Assembly: GCA_040757595.1 (NCBI GenBank)
Contig: JBFLWP010000005.1
Location: 112,377 to 176,376 of the forward strand
Reading direction: 5' to 3'
Source of the DNA: Nitrospirota bacterium
GTDB lineage: Bacteria; Nitrospirota; Nitrospiria; Nitrospirales; Nitrospiraceae
DNA length: 64,000 nt
Part shown: positions 9,047 through 20,705 of the stretch, piece by piece
Layout: each line of letters opens with the position of its first letter
How positions within the stretch are numbered: the stretch's first letter is position 1
Position numbers and translations under genes: made by a program
Notes under the pieces: generated by a model
What the model was told of the DNA's origin: nothing
Seen by the model: only the letters and a program-made list of their open reading frames with translations
The model's database searches: none

Positions 9047-9871
9047 ATGATGATCCTGGATCGGATTCTGGAGCACAAGAGGGCGGAGCTGCGGCACAAG
9101 CAGAGCCGCGGCTACCTGGCCGAGCTCAAGGCCCGGATCAGGGACCGGGCAGTGCCGCGCGGCTTCGAAGCGGCGCTCCGGGCGACCCGTCCGCCGGCCA
9201 GCCCCTCCCTCATCGCCGAGGTCAAGAAGGCCTCCCCCAGTCTCGGCCTGCTCCGCCCTGAGTTCAAGGACCGTTTCGAGCCGGTGAAGATCGCCGAACA
9301 GTACAAGGAACACGGAGCCTCGGCCGTCTCCGTGCTGACCGACGAGACCTTCTTCCAGGGGAGCTTGGAATATCTCAGGACGATCAAGGATCAGGTCGGG
9401 CTGCCCGCCCTGAACAAGGAGTTCATGGTCGGGGAGGTGCAGTTCTACGAGGCGCGGGCCTACGGGGCCGATGCGGTGCTCCTGATCGTGGCCGCGCTTG
9501 AGCGGAGGCAGTTGATTGACTTCTTCGCCCTCGCCCAGGAATTGAGGCTGGACGTCCTGATCGAGACGCACCGTGAGAAGGAGCTGGACACGGTCCTGGA
9601 ATGGCTGCCGGACGCGCGGCTGATCGGGATCAACAACCGGGACCTGAAGACCTTTGCGACTGACCTGGGCGTGACCGAGCGGCTGGCGAAGCGCGTCCCC
9701 TCCGGCAAGCTGATCGTGTCCGAGAGCGGCATCCACAAGCGCGACGACGTGAAGCGGCTCCTGGACGCCGGCGTCCACGCGATGCTGGTCGGGGAGTCGC
9801 TGATCAAGGCCGAGGACACGGGCGCGAAGATCAAGGAGTTGCTGGGAAAAGGTGAACCCCCCGAAAGATGA
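9047..9871 (+). CDS. trpC: indole-3-glycerol phosphate synthase
   Basis: Closes the indole ring from CdRP. It is a 274-residue TIM barrel with IAEVKKASPS (catalytic Lys, strand 1), the second Lys in LNKEFMV, NNRDLKTF and SESGIHKRDD for phosphate binding. The motif LNKEFMV replaces the more usual LRKDFI but keeps the lysine. The stop codon overlaps the ATG of the next gene (ATGA), so translation is probably coupled to the inserted VOC-protein gene. Confidence 0.94.
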   Translation: MMILDRILEHKRAELRHKQSRGYLAELKARIRDRAVPRGFEAALRATRPPASPSLIAEVKKASPSLGLLRPEFKDRFEPVKIAEQYKEHGASAVSVLTDETFFQGSLEYLRTIKDQVGLPALNKEFMVGEVQFYEARAYGADAVLLIVAALERRQLIDFFALAQELRLDVLIETHREKELDTVLEWLPDARLIGINNRDLKTFATDLGVTERLAKRVPSGKLIVSESGIHKRDDVKRLLDAGVHAMLVGESLIKAEDTGAKIKELLGKGEPPER

Positions 9872-10656
9872 TCCTCGGCGTTGACCATGTGCTGATCGCG
9901 GTGGAGGATTTGGAGAAGGCGATGGAGGTCTATCGCCGGCTGGGGTTTCAGGTCCTTCGCGGCGGGGAGCATCCTTCCGTCGGGACGCACAATGCGCTGG
10001 TTCCGCTGGCGGACGGAAGCTATTTGGAGCTGATCGGGGTCAAGAAGCCGGAGCTGGCCCGGGAGTTTCCGTTCGGCAGACAGGTGCTGGAGGCCTTGGC
10101 GCGGCCGAACCGGCTCGCCGGGTTTGTCCTGGAAGTCACGGACTATCACGGCGACGTCCAGGCGATCAGGGAGCGCGGGCTGGCGATCGCCAAAGCGCCT
10201 CCGGGCGGCCGAGTCCGGCCAGACGGGCAGCAGGTCTCCTGGCGGACGGCCCATCCGGAAAGCGCGACGCTGCCGTTTCTGATTCAAGATGCCACGCCGC
10301 GCGAGCTCCGTGTCCCGCCTCCGACTGAGGGCCTCGGCCGTTCAACGAAGATCGGCTGGGTGGCAGTCGGGGCGGCGGATCTCCAGCCGGCCATCACGGC
10401 CTATACCCAGCTCCTTGGAGAGCGGCCGGTGGAAAGCCGATTTCTGCTCCAACGGGGGGCGATCCATCTCTCCCAGAGCTTTTCCGGCGACGGGGTGCAG
10501 ATGGTGACGTTGCTCGCCGAGGATCTGGCGCGTCTCGCAGGCGAATGGCAAGCTCAGGCCATTCCCTTTTATGACGAGGGCCTCCGCGGGAGCGGGCGGG
10601 TGCTGGTTCCGCGGGACACGGGCGGGGCGCGACTCAGCTTCTGCCAGGCCCGCTAG
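9868..10656 (+). CDS. VOC/glyoxalase-like protein inserted in the trp operon
   Basis: A 262-residue protein with two vicinal-oxygen-chelate halves. The first starts ILGVDHVLIAVEDLEKAM (about 1-125), the second around TKIGWVAVGAADLQPAI (about 160-262). It resembles the glyoxalase_3-type family, whose members bind a metal or small hydrophobic ligand. The second half lacks an obvious His metal ligand at the strand-1 position (GWVAV instead of xHVxx), so only the first half may be active. It overlaps trpC by four bases and is followed 20 nt later by a methyltransferase. Its place inside the operon suggests co-expression with Trp synthesis, but no Trp-pathway function is known for it. Confidence 0.75.
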   Translation: MILGVDHVLIAVEDLEKAMEVYRRLGFQVLRGGEHPSVGTHNALVPLADGSYLELIGVKKPELAREFPFGRQVLEALARPNRLAGFVLEVTDYHGDVQAIRERGLAIAKAPPGGRVRPDGQQVSWRTAHPESATLPFLIQDATPRELRVPPPTEGLGRSTKIGWVAVGAADLQPAITAYTQLLGERPVESRFLLQRGAIHLSQSFSGDGVQMVTLLAEDLARLAGEWQAQAIPFYDEGLRGSGRVLVPRDTGGARLSFCQAR

Positions 10657-10676
10657 AGCGGTATCGAGGCAAGAGG

Positions 10677-11450
10677 GTGGACAGGAGAGAGACCTACACG
10701 CCCGGGTACAGCGACATCGCCGTCCGGTACATGCAGCGGCGGTATGCGGCCCGGGACGCCGCGTTCCTGCTCCCGTGTCTCAAGCCGGGGATGAGGCTGC
10801 TCGATTGCGGCTGCGGACCGGGCACGATCACGGTCGGGCTGGCCGAGGCGGTCGCGCCTGGCGAGGTGGTGGGAGTGGACATCGAGGAGAGTCAACTCGC
10901 CGCAGCCAGGCAAGTGGCCAAGGCCAAGGGGCTGGGCAACCTCCGGTTCGAAACAGCCAGCGTCTACAAGCTGCCCTTTCCGGACCGGTCCTTCGACGCG
11001 GTCCATTCCCACGCCCTCTTCGAGCATCTGGGCGACCCTCTGGCTGCCGCAAAGGAATTGCGCCGGGTCTTGAAGCCCGGCGGCATCGTCGGGATCGCCA
11101 CCCCAGATTGGAGCGGGAACCTCATGGCGCCCAGGGATCCGGCCATGGAAAAGGCGATCGAGGCCTACCGGCAGCTCCAGCGGAAGAACGGCGGCAATCC
11201 GTTCATGGGGAGGGAGCTCGGCAAGCTGCTGAAGGAAGCTGGCTTTGCCCGGATCAGCCTGTCCGCCATGTATGATTGTTACGAGACGATGGAGGCGATC
11301 ACCGAGCTGCTCGCCCAGCGGCTGGAGGCCGAGCGGAGCCGGGTGCCGGACGTGGAGCGACACTGTCGGGCCATGAGGGAATGGGCGAAGCAGCCGGACG
11401 CCCTGTTCGCCCAGAGCTTCGTGGAGGCCATCGGCTACGCGGACTCATGA
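10677..11450 (+). CDS. SAM-dependent class I methyltransferase
   Basis: A 257-residue protein of the UbiE/methyltransferase_11 type. Motif I (LLDCGCGPG) binds SAM, VVGVDIEESQL carries the acidic residue that contacts the SAM ribose, and FDAVHSHALFEH with LKPGGIVGIATP complete the fold. It starts at GTG 10677 after AAGAGG and ends in an ATGA overlap with trpF, so it is translationally coupled within the trp operon. The substrate is unknown. Like the VOC gene before it, it is not part of the standard tryptophan pathway. Confidence 0.85.
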   Translation: MDRRETYTPGYSDIAVRYMQRRYAARDAAFLLPCLKPGMRLLDCGCGPGTITVGLAEAVAPGEVVGVDIEESQLAAARQVAKAKGLGNLRFETASVYKLPFPDRSFDAVHSHALFEHLGDPLAAAKELRRVLKPGGIVGIATPDWSGNLMAPRDPAMEKAIEAYRQLQRKNGGNPFMGRELGKLLKEAGFARISLSAMYDCYETMEAITELLAQRLEAERSRVPDVERHCRAMREWAKQPDALFAQSFVEAIGYADS

Positions 11451-12082
11451 GCGTCGTCAAGGTCAAGATCTGCGGGATCACGAACCGGGAGGACGCAAGG
11501 GCCGCGGTTGAGGCTGGCGCCGATGCCCTGGGGTTCATTTTCCATCGGGAGAGCCCCCGGTACGTGGAAGCCGATGTCGTCTGCCGGATCGTGGCCGGGC
11601 TGCCGCCATTCGTCCTGCCGGTCGGGGTCTTCGTGAACGAGGACCTCAAGAAGGTTCGCGACCTCATGGATGGTTGCGGGCTGGCCCTGGCCCAGTTGCA
11701 CGGAGAGGAGACCTCGGCCTACTGCGAATCCCTGGGCCGGCCGGTCATGAAGGGCCTGAGACTTCGCGACCGGGGGAGCCTGCTCGCTCTCGCGGAATAC
11801 AAGGGCCGCGCGCTTGTCCGGGCCTTCGTCGTGGACGCCTTCTCCCAGGCCGCCTACGGGGGGACCGGGCAGGTGGCTGACTGGAACCTGGCCGCGGAAG
11901 TTGCGCGGAGCGCGCCGGTCCTGCTGGCCGGCGGACTCACCGCTCAGAACGTAGGAGAGGCGATCAGGCAAGTCCGGCCCTACGGGGTGGACGTGAGCAG
12001 CGGGGTGGAGGCCAGCCCGGGCAGGAAGGATCCGGCCAGGATCGCGGCGTTCATCCAGGCGGTAAAACTTGCGTCCACCTGA
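11447..12082 (+). CDS. trpF: phosphoribosylanthranilate isomerase
   Basis: Catalyses the Amadori rearrangement of PRA to CdRP. The 211-residue TIM barrel starts VKVKICGITN with the catalytic Cys, has GADALGFIF, the catalytic Asp in FVVDAF, and LAGGLTAQNV plus VDVSSGVE for phosphate binding. The ATG overlaps the stop of the methyltransferase gene. A longer reading frame exists upstream but lies wholly inside the methyltransferase gene. Enzyme order in the pathway is TrpD, TrpF, TrpC, so gene order does not follow reaction order. Confidence 0.94.
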   Translation: MSVVKVKICGITNREDARAAVEAGADALGFIFHRESPRYVEADVVCRIVAGLPPFVLPVGVFVNEDLKKVRDLMDGCGLALAQLHGEETSAYCESLGRPVMKGLRLRDRGSLLALAEYKGRALVRAFVVDAFSQAAYGGTGQVADWNLAAEVARSAPVLLAGGLTAQNVGEAIRQVRPYGVDVSSGVEASPGRKDPARIAAFIQAVKLAST

Positions 12083-12097
12083 CCGCGGGTCTATACT
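12069..12097 (+). promoter_or_regulatory. internal promoter before trpBA
   Basis: TTGCGT (12069-12074), a 17-nt spacer and TATACT (12092-12097), inside the end of trpF and the trpF-trpB gap. It would allow trpBA and the HD-GYP gene to be expressed independently of the rest of the operon. Confidence 0.6.
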
Positions 12098-12137
12098 GCG
12101 CCTACACTTTCAGGCCTTTTTCTAAGGTATCCTCCCG

Positions 12138-13331
12138 ATGCACGCCTTGCCGGACAATCGAGGCCGTTTCGGCCAGTACGGCGGTCGCTACGTGCCCGAA
12201 ACGCTCATGCCGGCCCTCCTGGAGCTGGAGGAGGCCTACCTCGCCACCCGTCGGGACCGGAAATTCCAAGCCGAGCTGGCCCATTACCTGAAACTCTACG
12301 TCGGCCGGCCCACGCCCCTCTATTTCGCCGAGCGGCTGACCAGGCGTCTGGGCGGCGCGAAGATCTACCTGAAGCGGGAGGACCTCTGCCACACCGGCGC
12401 CCACAAGATCAACAACACGATCGGGCAGGGGCTCCTGACCAGGCGGATGCACAAGGAGCGCGTGATCGCCGAGACCGGCGCCGGCCAGCACGGGGTCGCC
12501 GTGGCCACCGTGGCGGCCCTGTTCGGCCTGACCTGCGAAGTCTACATGGGCACGGAGGACATGCAGCGGCAGGCGCTGAACGTCTTCCGGATGCGGCTGC
12601 TCGGCGCGACCGTGACCGGCGTGGACGCGGGGAGCCGCACGCTCAAAGACGCGATCAGCGAAGCCATGCGCGACTGGACCACGAACGTCCGCACGACCCA
12701 CTACATCCTCGGGTCCGTCCTGGGCGCCCATCCCTATCCGATGATGATCCGCGACTTCCAATCCGTGATCGGGAAGGAGGCCCGGATGCAGATCCTGGCC
12801 GCCGAGGGCCGGCTGCCGGACTATCTCGTCGCCTGCGTCGGGGGCGGGAGCAACTCGATCGGGCTGTTTTATCCTTTCCTCAAGGACCGGCGCGTGAAGA
12901 TGGTCGGGGTGGAGGCGGGCGGGACGGGGATCGAGAGCGGGAAACACGCGGCCCGGTTCGCCACGGGCCGGCCCGGAGTCCTGCAGGGCACCATGACCTA
13001 CCTGTTGCAGGACGACGACGGGCAGATCAACCTGACCCATTCCGTCTCGGCCGGGCTGGACTATGCGGCGGTGGGACCGGAGCACAGCTTCTATCGGGAC
13101 GCCGGCCGCATCCAGTACACCTGGGCGACCGACGAGGAGGCGCTGGCGGCCTTCGACCTGCTGGCCAGGGAGGAGGGGATCGTGCCGGCGCTGGAGAGCG
13201 CCCACGCGGTGGCGGAAGCCGTCAAGCTGGCGCCCAGGCTCAGGAAGAGTCAGGTCGTCATCGTGAACCTCTCCGGCCGCGGCGACAAGGACGTGCAGCA
13301 GGTGGCCCGCATTCGCGGCGTCACCCTATAA
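12138..13331 (+). CDS. trpB: tryptophan synthase beta chain
   Basis: Condenses indole and serine to tryptophan using PLP. The 397-residue protein has the PLP lysine in HTGAHKINN, the GAGQHG segment that guides indole, the phosphate-binding GGGSNS loop and a C-terminal SGRGDKD. It is a TrpB1-type chain, expected to pair with the adjacent TrpA in an alpha2-beta2 complex. The start ATG follows the internal promoter with a short leader. The gap to trpA is filled with a heptad repeat element. Confidence 0.95.
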   Translation: MHALPDNRGRFGQYGGRYVPETLMPALLELEEAYLATRRDRKFQAELAHYLKLYVGRPTPLYFAERLTRRLGGAKIYLKREDLCHTGAHKINNTIGQGLLTRRMHKERVIAETGAGQHGVAVATVAALFGLTCEVYMGTEDMQRQALNVFRMRLLGATVTGVDAGSRTLKDAISEAMRDWTTNVRTTHYILGSVLGAHPYPMMIRDFQSVIGKEARMQILAAEGRLPDYLVACVGGGSNSIGLFYPFLKDRRVKMVGVEAGGTGIESGKHAARFATGRPGVLQGTMTYLLQDDDGQINLTHSVSAGLDYAAVGPEHSFYRDAGRIQYTWATDEEALAAFDLLAREEGIVPALESAHAVAEAVKLAPRLRKSQVVIVNLSGRGDKDVQQVARIRGVTL

Positions 13332-13335
13332 GGAC

Positions 13336-13429
13336 GTGACAGGTGACACGTGACAGGTGTAAAGCAAAAAAAATCTACGCCCCGTGACTCCCAGAACTCG
13401 TCACGCGTCGTGGATCACGCGTCACGTGA
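13336..13429 (+). repeat. heptad repeat element between trpB and trpA
   Basis: Left arm gtgacag, gtgacac, gtgacag (13336-13356) followed by GTAAAG-like sequence. Right arm of complementary cgtcac units at about 13398-13429. It overlaps the possible start codons of trpA. Confidence 0.7.
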
Positions 13430-14249
13430 GCCGAACCGCTTAGAGAAAAAGTTCGGCGAACTGCGGGCCAAGGGCGAGAAGGCCCTGATCGCCTACGTCA
13501 TGGCGGGCGATCCGTCGCTCCAGGAGACGGAGACGCTCGTCCTGGCGCTGGAGCAGGCCGGGGCGGACATCATCGAGCTGGGCGTGCCCTTCTCCGATCC
13601 GATCGCCGACGGGCCGGTGATCCAGAAGGCCGCCGAGCGGGCGTTGCGCGGCGGCGCCTCGCTGCGCCGGATCCTGGAGACGGTGGCGGGGCTCCGCTCC
13701 CGAACCCAGGTCCCGCTGGTCCTCATGGCCTACTACAACACGATTCGCGCCATGGGAGAAGCCGCGTTCTGCCAGAAAGCGGCCGAAGCCGGCGTGGACG
13801 GGCTCGTCGTGCCGGACATGCCGCCGGAGGAGGCGGGCGAGTTGGAGCCGGCCGCCTCCCGGACCGGACTTCGTCTCGTCTTTCTGCTGGCTCCGACCAG
13901 CACGGCGGCCCGCCGGACCCTGGTGGCCCGCCGGTCGAAGGGCTTCGTCTATTACGTCTCGCTGACCGGCATCACCGGCGCCAAGCTTACCGACGTGGAG
14001 GACGTCCGGCGGAACGTGGAGAAGATCCGGAAGGTGAGCGGGGTGCCGATCGCGGTCGGGTTCGGGATCGCCACCCCGCAGGATGCGGCGCGGGTCGCCG
14101 GCATTGCCGACGGCGTCATCGTGGGCAGCGCGATCGTGCGGCAGATCGGCGACCATCAGCACGACCCAGGGCTGCCCGGTCGGGTCGGCGACTTCGTGCG
14201 GACGCTCAAGGCCGCCGTTGCCGCCTCGCCGTCGCCCGCCGGCGCCTAG
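13410..14249 (+). CDS. trpA: tryptophan synthase alpha chain
   Basis: Cleaves indole-3-glycerol phosphate to indole and G3P. From the GTG at 13410 it is 279 residues, with catalytic Glu in IIELGVPFSDP, catalytic Asp in GLVVPDMPPEE, and phosphate-binding VGFGIA and GVIVGSA. An in-frame GTG at 13350 would add 20 residues read purely from repeat DNA, so 13410 is preferred, although even that start lies in the right arm of the repeat. No good ribosome site is visible at either. The HD-GYP gene begins 17 nt after the stop. Confidence 0.92.
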   Translation: MDHASREPNRLEKKFGELRAKGEKALIAYVMAGDPSLQETETLVLALEQAGADIIELGVPFSDPIADGPVIQKAAERALRGGASLRRILETVAGLRSRTQVPLVLMAYYNTIRAMGEAAFCQKAAEAGVDGLVVPDMPPEEAGELEPAASRTGLRLVFLLAPTSTAARRTLVARRSKGFVYYVSLTGITGAKLTDVEDVRRNVEKIRKVSGVPIAVGFGIATPQDAARVAGIADGVIVGSAIVRQIGDHQHDPGLPGRVGDFVRTLKAAVAASPSPAGA

Positions 14250-14265
14250 GAGCAGGAGCAGCCCG

Positions 14266-16848
<2,583 letters not shown>

Positions 16849-16924
16849 AGTTCCCGCTCCGTCCCGCACGTTCCGCGTGAGAACCGGGGGCGCGTTCAGG
16901 CCCGCGTGCGACGCCGTCCGCTGT

Positions 16925-17116
16925 TCAGAAGGTCGCGTCCAGCGAGAACGAGGCGAGCCCCTGGCGGAAACGGAAGTCGTAGCCGGCGCCGATGTCGAGG
17001 GAAAATGCACCGACTTTCGGTCCGAATCCCGCGGTCGGCATGACGACGGATTTGAGGAGAGTCTTGTCCTGCGAAGGTGCGGAAGAAGGCCCGGCGGTCA
17101 AGTCGGCGGAAGCGTC
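16925..17116 (-). pseudogene. C-terminal remnant of an outer-membrane beta-barrel-like protein
   Basis: On the minus strand an open frame of 63 codons between two stops, without a convincing start, reads like the end of a barrel protein: alternating polar/hydrophobic strands such as AFSLDIGAGYDF and a final SFSLDATF ending in Phe, as outer-membrane proteins do for BAM recognition. It lies just downstream of lolD. The rest of the 305-nt gap (16849-17153) holds nothing else recognisable. I infer a decayed gene, since the N-terminal part is missing. A short independent protein is less likely. Confidence 0.4.
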
Positions 17117-17153
17117 CTAATGCCCGCAAGCGGAAACGAATTGGCGGAAGGCG

Positions 17154-17837
17154 CTACCGGCCGGCGATTTGGCCGTCCTCCATGTGGAGGATGCGGTCGG
17201 CTTGGGCGGAGAGCTTGTCGTTGTGGGTGACGATGACGAAGGTGATGCCGCGCTCGCGGTTCAGCTTGTGCAGGAGCCCGAAGAGCGCCTCGCCCGTGTG
17301 GGTGTCCAGGTTCCCGGTCGGCTCGTCGGCCAGCACGAGATCCGGCCGCTGCATCAGCGCGCGGGCCACCGCCACCCGCTGCTGTTCCCCGCCGGACAGC
17401 TCCCCGGGCTTGTGGTGCAGACGATGCTCCAGACCGACGTCCTTGAGCAGCGCCGTGGCGTCGGCCAGCGCCTGCGCCCGGGACTGGTTCTGGATGAAGG
17501 CGGGCAGGACCGCATTCTCCAGCGCGGTGAATTCCGGCAGCAGGTGGTGGAACTGGAAGACGAAGCCGACCCGGCGATTGCGGAACGCAGCCTGCTCGTC
17601 ATCCGACAGGCGGAACAGGTTCTGCCCCTCGAACAGGACGGTGCCGCTGGTCGGGCGGTCCAGGGTCCCGATGATCTGAAGCAGGGTGCTCTTGCCGGCT
17701 CCGGAGGCCCCGACGATCGCCAGCATTTCGCCGCGCGCGATGTCGAAGCGGACGCCGCGCAGGGCCGTGACTTCTTGCCCCCCCATCGGAAAGGACTTGC
17801 GCAGGTCCACGACCTGGACCATGGGCTTATCGGTCAT
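17154..17837 (-). CDS. lolD: lipoprotein-releasing system ATP-binding protein
   Basis: A 227-residue ABC ATPase of the LolD/MacB group. Walker A GASGAGKST, Q-loop FVFQFHHLLPEFTALEN (the LolD-typical HHLLPEF segment), signature LSGGEQQR, Walker B LVLADEPTGNLD and a switch His in VIVTHN are all present. With the neighbouring permease it would extract mature lipoproteins from the inner membrane and hand them to LolA. It is the last gene of the run lnt-prfB-lysS-lolC-lolD, separated from the permease by a degenerate repeat element of about 110 nt. Confidence 0.9.
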   Translation of the reverse strand: MTDKPMVQVVDLRKSFPMGGQEVTALRGVRFDIARGEMLAIVGASGAGKSTLLQIIGTLDRPTSGTVLFEGQNLFRLSDDEQAAFRNRRVGFVFQFHHLLPEFTALENAVLPAFIQNQSRAQALADATALLKDVGLEHRLHHKPGELSGGEQQRVAVARALMQRPDLVLADEPTGNLDTHTGEALFGLLHKLNRERGITFVIVTHNDKLSAQADRILHMEDGQIAGR

Positions 17838-17839
17838 GG

Positions 17840-17945
17840 CGTGAAAGGGGAAACGTAAAACGTGAGACGCGAGACGTGAAAAATGGCAGATCGTCTTACG
17901 TTCGTTGCGTTGCGATTCACTGTTTGTCCTTCACCGTTCACGGGT
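17840..17945 (-). repeat. degenerate heptad repeat element
   Basis: The lolC-lolD gap contains 7-periodic sequence related to the GTGAC arrays (cgtgaga, cgcgaga, cgtgaaa on the left; complementary ttcac units at about 17915-17941). It is weaker than the others. Confidence 0.45.
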
Positions 17946-17949
17946 CCGG

Positions 17950-19221
17950 TCACTCGTAACGGAGGGCGGCGGCCGGATCCAGCTTGGCCGCCTGCCAGGA
18001 CGGGTAGAGGGTGGCGGCGAAGCTGATCAGGACGGCCGAGAACGAGACCAGGAAGACGTCGAGGGCCGTCACGTGGACCGGAATGCGGGAGATGTAATAG
18101 ACCGTCGGATCGAAGGTCCAGTAGTTCTGGATCAGCCAGAGGAAGGTGTAGCCGAGCGGGATGCCGATGACGGTGCCGGTGAGCCCGATCACGAGCCCGT
18201 TCAGCATGAAGATGCGCATGATGGCCCGCCTGGTGGCACCCATGGCCTTAAGGATCGCGATCTCGCGCTGCTTCTCGGTCACGATCATGGTCAGCGTGCT
18301 GACGATGTTGAAGGAGGCCACGACCGTGATGAGGACCAGCAGGAGGAACATCATGGTCTTCTCCAGCTTGAGGGCCGAGAAGAGGTTCCGGTTCAACTGC
18401 ATCCAGTCCCGCGCCCAGTAGGGGAAGCCGAGGGTCGCCTCGATGTCCTTGGCGATCTGGGCCGCCTGGAAGATGTCGCCGACCTTCACTTCGATCCCCG
18501 TCACGGTATTGCCCATGTTGAAAAACTTCTGGGCTTCCGGGATCGAGATGTAGGCCAGGGACGAGTCGTACTCGTACATCCCGGATTCGAACACCGCCAC
18601 GACCTTGAACGTGCGGATCTTGGGCGTCATGGCCAGGGTGCCGATCGCGCTAGACGGCCCGACCGGGGAGACGACGTTGAGCTGGTCGCCGACGAAGGCA
18701 CCCAGCCGGAGCGAGAGCTCCTTGCCGAGCACGATGCCGGGATGCGCCGGTTCGGGCTGCGTTCCCGGCTCTCCGCCGGCCTGCGGGGCCAGATCGGCCA
18801 GCCGGCCGCTCCGGATGTTCTTCGCCAGTTCGGTGACCCGCGCCTCCCGCTCCGGATCGATGCCCCGCAGCACGATCCCCTGCACGGCGGACTGGGAGGT
18901 GAGGAGCACCTGCCGGAAAACGAACGGGGTGGCGGCCATGACGCGCGGGACCTGCTCCACGCGCGTCACGAGCTGGTCGTAGTCGGGGATGCCCTCGCGC
19001 GTCCGGTCGTGGATCACGATGTGGGAAGTCGTGCCCAGGATCTTGGCCTGCAGGTCCTCCTTGAAGCCGGTCATGATGCCGAGCGTGCCGATCAGCGCGG
19101 CGACCCCGAGCGTGATGCCGGCCACGGAGACGACGGTGTTGAGCGAGATCGTGCGATGGCGGCGCTTGGCCCGCAAGTAACGGAGGCCGACGAAGATCTC
19201 GTAGGGCAGCGGCACCGTCAC
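17950..19221 (-). CDS. lolC: lipoprotein-releasing system permease (LolC/LolE family)
   Basis: A 423-residue FtsX-type permease. One N-terminal helix (about 22-45) follows the ISLNTVVSVAGITLGVAAL segment typical of LolC/E, then a periplasmic domain (about 50-280) and three C-terminal helices (about 285-400). It ends with LDPAAALRYE, close to the family's usual end. With LolD it would release lipoproteins from the inner membrane. A single permease gene is present, so it may act as a LolF-type homodimer rather than a LolC-LolE pair. It starts at GTG in a four-base GTGA overlap with lysS. Confidence 0.88.
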   Translation of the reverse strand: MTVPLPYEIFVGLRYLRAKRRHRTISLNTVVSVAGITLGVAALIGTLGIMTGFKEDLQAKILGTTSHIVIHDRTREGIPDYDQLVTRVEQVPRVMAATPFVFRQVLLTSQSAVQGIVLRGIDPEREARVTELAKNIRSGRLADLAPQAGGEPGTQPEPAHPGIVLGKELSLRLGAFVGDQLNVVSPVGPSSAIGTLAMTPKIRTFKVVAVFESGMYEYDSSLAYISIPEAQKFFNMGNTVTGIEVKVGDIFQAAQIAKDIEATLGFPYWARDWMQLNRNLFSALKLEKTMMFLLLVLITVVASFNIVSTLTMIVTEKQREIAILKAMGATRRAIMRIFMLNGLVIGLTGTVIGIPLGYTFLWLIQNYWTFDPTVYYISRIPVHVTALDVFLVSFSAVLISFAATLYPSWQAAKLDPAAALRYE

Positions 19222-20699
19222 CTCTCCGGACGCAGGTGGGGGAACAGGATCACGTCGCGGATGGACGCCTGGTTCGTGAACAGCATGACGAGCCGGTCAA
19301 TGCCGATCCCTTCGCCCGCGGTCGGCGGCATGCCGTATTCGAGCGCGCGCAGGAAGTCCTCGTCCAGGTGGTGGGCCTCCTCGTCGCCGGCGGCGCGCTG
19401 CGCCGCCTGGGTCTCGAACCGGCGACGCTGGTCGAGCGGATCGTTCAACTCGGAGAAGGCGTTGGCGATCTCCCGTCCGGAGATGTACAGCTCGAACCGG
19501 TCCGTGAGGGACGGGTCCGAGTCCTTCCGTCGGGCGAGCGGCGAGAGCTCGATCGGATAGTCGGTGATGAACGTCGGCTGGATCAATTGCGGCTCGACGG
19601 TCTCCTCGAAGATCTCGTTCAGGATCGCCGCCAGCTCGGCCGTTCCGTCCACCTCCACGCCGAGCTTCTTGGCCACGGCCAGCGCGGCCTGGCGGTCGCG
19701 CAGCACCGACTCGTCCAGCTTGTTGACCTCCAGGATCGCCTGGCGATAGGACCAGCGCCGCCAGGGAGAAGCCAGGTTGATCTCCCGGCCCTGATACTCG
19801 ACCGTTGTGCTGCCGATCACCTCGCGCGCCAGCCGCGAGACGAGCTCCTCGGTCAGCGCCATGAGATCGGTGTAGTCCGCATAGGCGACGTAGAACTCCA
19901 GCATCGTGAACTCGGGGTTGTGGATGGTGGAGATGCCCTCGTTCCGGAAGTTGCGGTTGATCTCGAACACGCGGGGAAAGCCGCCCACGATGAGCCGCTT
20001 GAGGTACAGCTCCGGCGCGATCCGGAGGTACAGGTCCACGTCGAGCGCGTTGTGATGGGTGACGAAAGGCCGGGCCGTCGCGCCGCCCGGGATCGGCTGC
20101 ATCATCGGGGTCTCCACCTCCAGAAACCCCTTCTCGACGAGGAAGGAGCGGATGCCGGCGATGATCCGGCTCCTGGCGGAGAAGATCTCCTGCACCGACG
20201 GGTTGGCGATCAGGTCCACGTACCGCTGGCGGTAGCGGGTCTCCACGTCCGTCAGCCCGTGCCACTTCTCCGGCAGGGGGCGGAGCGCTTTGCTGAGGAA
20301 GGTCAGCTCCCGCACCTCGACCGTGAGCTCGTTCGTCTTGGTCCGGAACAACGCACCGCTCACGCCGATCCAATCGCCCAAGTCCAGCTCCTCGCAGATC
20401 CTGAAGCCCCGCTCGGAGAGCAGGTCCTTCTTGAGATAGACCTGGAGCCGGTCCGCTCCGTCCTGGAGGACCGCGAAGGCCGCCTTGCCGAACCGGCGCA
20501 GGGCCACGATGCGACCGGCCAATTGGCAAGGGACCTTCTCCTGATCGAGGGCTTCCTTGGGCTTCTCTCCGTGGAGCCGGAGCAGGTCTCCGGCCCGGTC
20601 CTTCACCTCGAACCGGGTCCCGTGGGGCTGGACGCCGAGGCTGCGGAGCGTCTCCAGCTTCTTGATGCGCTGCTGCCGCTGGTCGTTCAGTTCATCCAT
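19218..20699 (-). CDS. lysS: lysyl-tRNA synthetase, class II
   Basis: A 493-residue class II LysRS with an N-terminal OB-fold anticodon-binding domain (about 55-145), motif 1 around RYRQRYVDLI, motif 2 EINRNFRNEGIS and motif 3 GIGIDRLVMLFTN. It charges tRNA-Lys with lysine in the cytosol. The ATG at 20699 gives a standard N-terminus. The longer upstream frame runs through prfB and is not real. It overlaps the permease gene by four bases and lies downstream of prfB, an order also found in other bacteria (prfB-lysS). Confidence 0.95.
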   Translation of the reverse strand: MDELNDQRQQRIKKLETLRSLGVQPHGTRFEVKDRAGDLLRLHGEKPKEALDQEKVPCQLAGRIVALRRFGKAAFAVLQDGADRLQVYLKKDLLSERGFRICEELDLGDWIGVSGALFRTKTNELTVEVRELTFLSKALRPLPEKWHGLTDVETRYRQRYVDLIANPSVQEIFSARSRIIAGIRSFLVEKGFLEVETPMMQPIPGGATARPFVTHHNALDVDLYLRIAPELYLKRLIVGGFPRVFEINRNFRNEGISTIHNPEFTMLEFYVAYADYTDLMALTEELVSRLAREVIGSTTVEYQGREINLASPWRRWSYRQAILEVNKLDESVLRDRQAALAVAKKLGVEVDGTAELAAILNEIFEETVEPQLIQPTFITDYPIELSPLARRKDSDPSLTDRFELYISGREIANAFSELNDPLDQRRRFETQAAQRAAGDEEAHHLDEDFLRALEYGMPPTAGEGIGIDRLVMLFTNQASIRDVILFPHLRPER

Positions 20700-20705
20700 A
20701 CGCTT

